In this document: positions 63,546 to 64,000 of the stretch, one piece after another
How the letters are laid out: the number at the start of each line of letters is the position of its first letter
Position numbering within the stretch: position 1 is the first letter of the stretch
NCBI RefSeq assembly: GCF_023227765.1
Contig: NZ_JALKBZ010000001.1
Span: 62,001-126,000 of the forward strand
Direction: 5' to 3'
Length of the DNA: 64,000 nt
DNA from: Fuchsiella alkaliacetigena
GTDB taxonomy: Bacteria; Bacillota; Halanaerobiia; Halobacteroidales; Acetohalobiaceae
The notes under the pieces: generated by a model
What the model saw: only the letters and a program-made list of their open reading frames with translations
Databases searched by the model: none
Told to the model about the DNA's origin: nothing
Program-made: the position numbers and the translations under genes

Positions 63546-64000
63546 TTAAATCTCTTCTACAGTAATCTGATCATTAGTATATATACAGATCTCAGCAGCA
63601 ATACGCAGTGATTCTTCAGCTATCTCCACTGCCCCTAACTCTGAATTCTTAATTAAAGCTCTAGCAGCAGCCAAAGCATAGGAGCCACCAGAACCAATAG
63701 CCGTTACTCCTTGATCAGGCTCTATTACATCTCCATTACCGGAAACAACCAATAAATGTTCCTCATCAGCCACTATTAACAGAGCCTCTAACTTCCTTAA
63801 CATCTTATCTGTACGCCATTCTTTAGCTAACTCCACAGCTGCTCGCTGTAAATTACCGTGAAACTCCTCTAGCTTAGCTTCAAACTTCTCAAAGAGAGTA
63901 AAGCCATCCGCAGCAGTACCGGCAAAACCAGCCACTACCTCTCCTTCATAAAGTCTCCTTACTTTCCGAGCTCCGTGCTTCATTACTGTATGCTGCATAG
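63546..64000 (-). CDS. hslV: ATP-dependent protease subunit HslV (ClpQ), 5' end cut by window
   Basis: Proteasome-like threonine peptidase partner of HslU. The 150 visible residues match HslV from [38 protein letters not shown] through [13 protein letters not shown] to the C-terminus. The N-terminal part with the catalytic threonine lies beyond the window; the ATG at 63998 is an internal methionine, not the start. Upstream of hslU, 17 bases apart. Confidence 0.93.
   Translation of the reverse strand, partial: MQHTVMKHGARKVRRLYEGEVVAGFAGTAADGFTLFEKFEAKLEEFHGNLQRAAVELAKEWRTDKMLRKLEALLIVADEEHLLVVSGNGDVIEPDQGVTAIGSGGSYALAAARALIKNSELGAVEIAEESLRIAAEICIYTNDQITVEEI

Overview
The window is a 64-kb stretch of an AT-rich Firmicutes chromosome in which every supported gene lies on the minus strand, so transcription runs from base 64000 towards base 1. 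PolC-type DNA polymerase, CodY, FliY, HslUV and a Bacillus/Clostridia gene order place it in the low-GC Gram-positives. Acidic tails on several proteins and a large flagellar cluster would fit an anaerobic, motile halophile such as a member of the Halanaerobiales; that placement is inference and was not tested by any search.

Reading in the direction of transcription, the right end carries hslV (cut by the window edge), hslU and codY, which is followed by a rho-independent terminator. A flagellar/chemotaxis operon of about 31 kb follows: flgB-flgC-fliE-fliF-fliG-fliH-fliI-fliJ-motE-fliK-flgD-TIGR02530-flgE-flbD-motA-motB-fliL-fliM-fliY-cheY-fliO-fliP-fliQ-fliR-flhB-flhA-flhF-flhG-pilZ-cheC-cheD-(membrane protein)-sigD-fapA-(acidic protein)-swrB-like-(MltG-like repeat protein). 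It ends in a very strong terminator whose stem starts inside the last gene. The operon supplies the basal body, export apparatus, switch, stator, hook, assembly regulators, adaptation phosphatase and flagellar sigma factor. Filament genes and cheA/cheB/cheW are not in it.

The second half is the classic translation and isoprenoid cluster. It starts with rpsB-tsf, with its own promoter and structured leader, then pyrH-frr, then uppS-cdsA-(AI-2E family permease)-dxr-rseP-(zinc-ribbon protein)-(HD protein)-ispG-proS-mgtC-polC. A sigma-A promoter then drives rimP-nusA-infB-rbfA-nrnA-truB-ribF. rpsO has its own promoter and an S15-like leader and is followed by pnp. The window closes with nfo and a DinG-family helicase cut by the left edge. 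The ylxR and ylxQ genes usually found between nusA and infB are missing.

No tRNA, rRNA, CRISPR array, insertion sequence, prophage or plus-strand gene was recognised, and no gene-free stretch exceeds 300 bases. The points most worth checking are: a flagellar sigma factor whose full-length frame has no ATG/GTG/TTG start but a good AUA start behind a strong Shine-Dalgarno sequence; a fliF gene whose family-like N-terminus is split by an in-frame UAG directly before the first usable ATG; a roughly ten-fold excess of the palindrome GGGCCC; stem-loops on both sides of the hook gene; structured leaders on rpsO and rpsB; and an MltG-like anchored protein with five LGM repeats.
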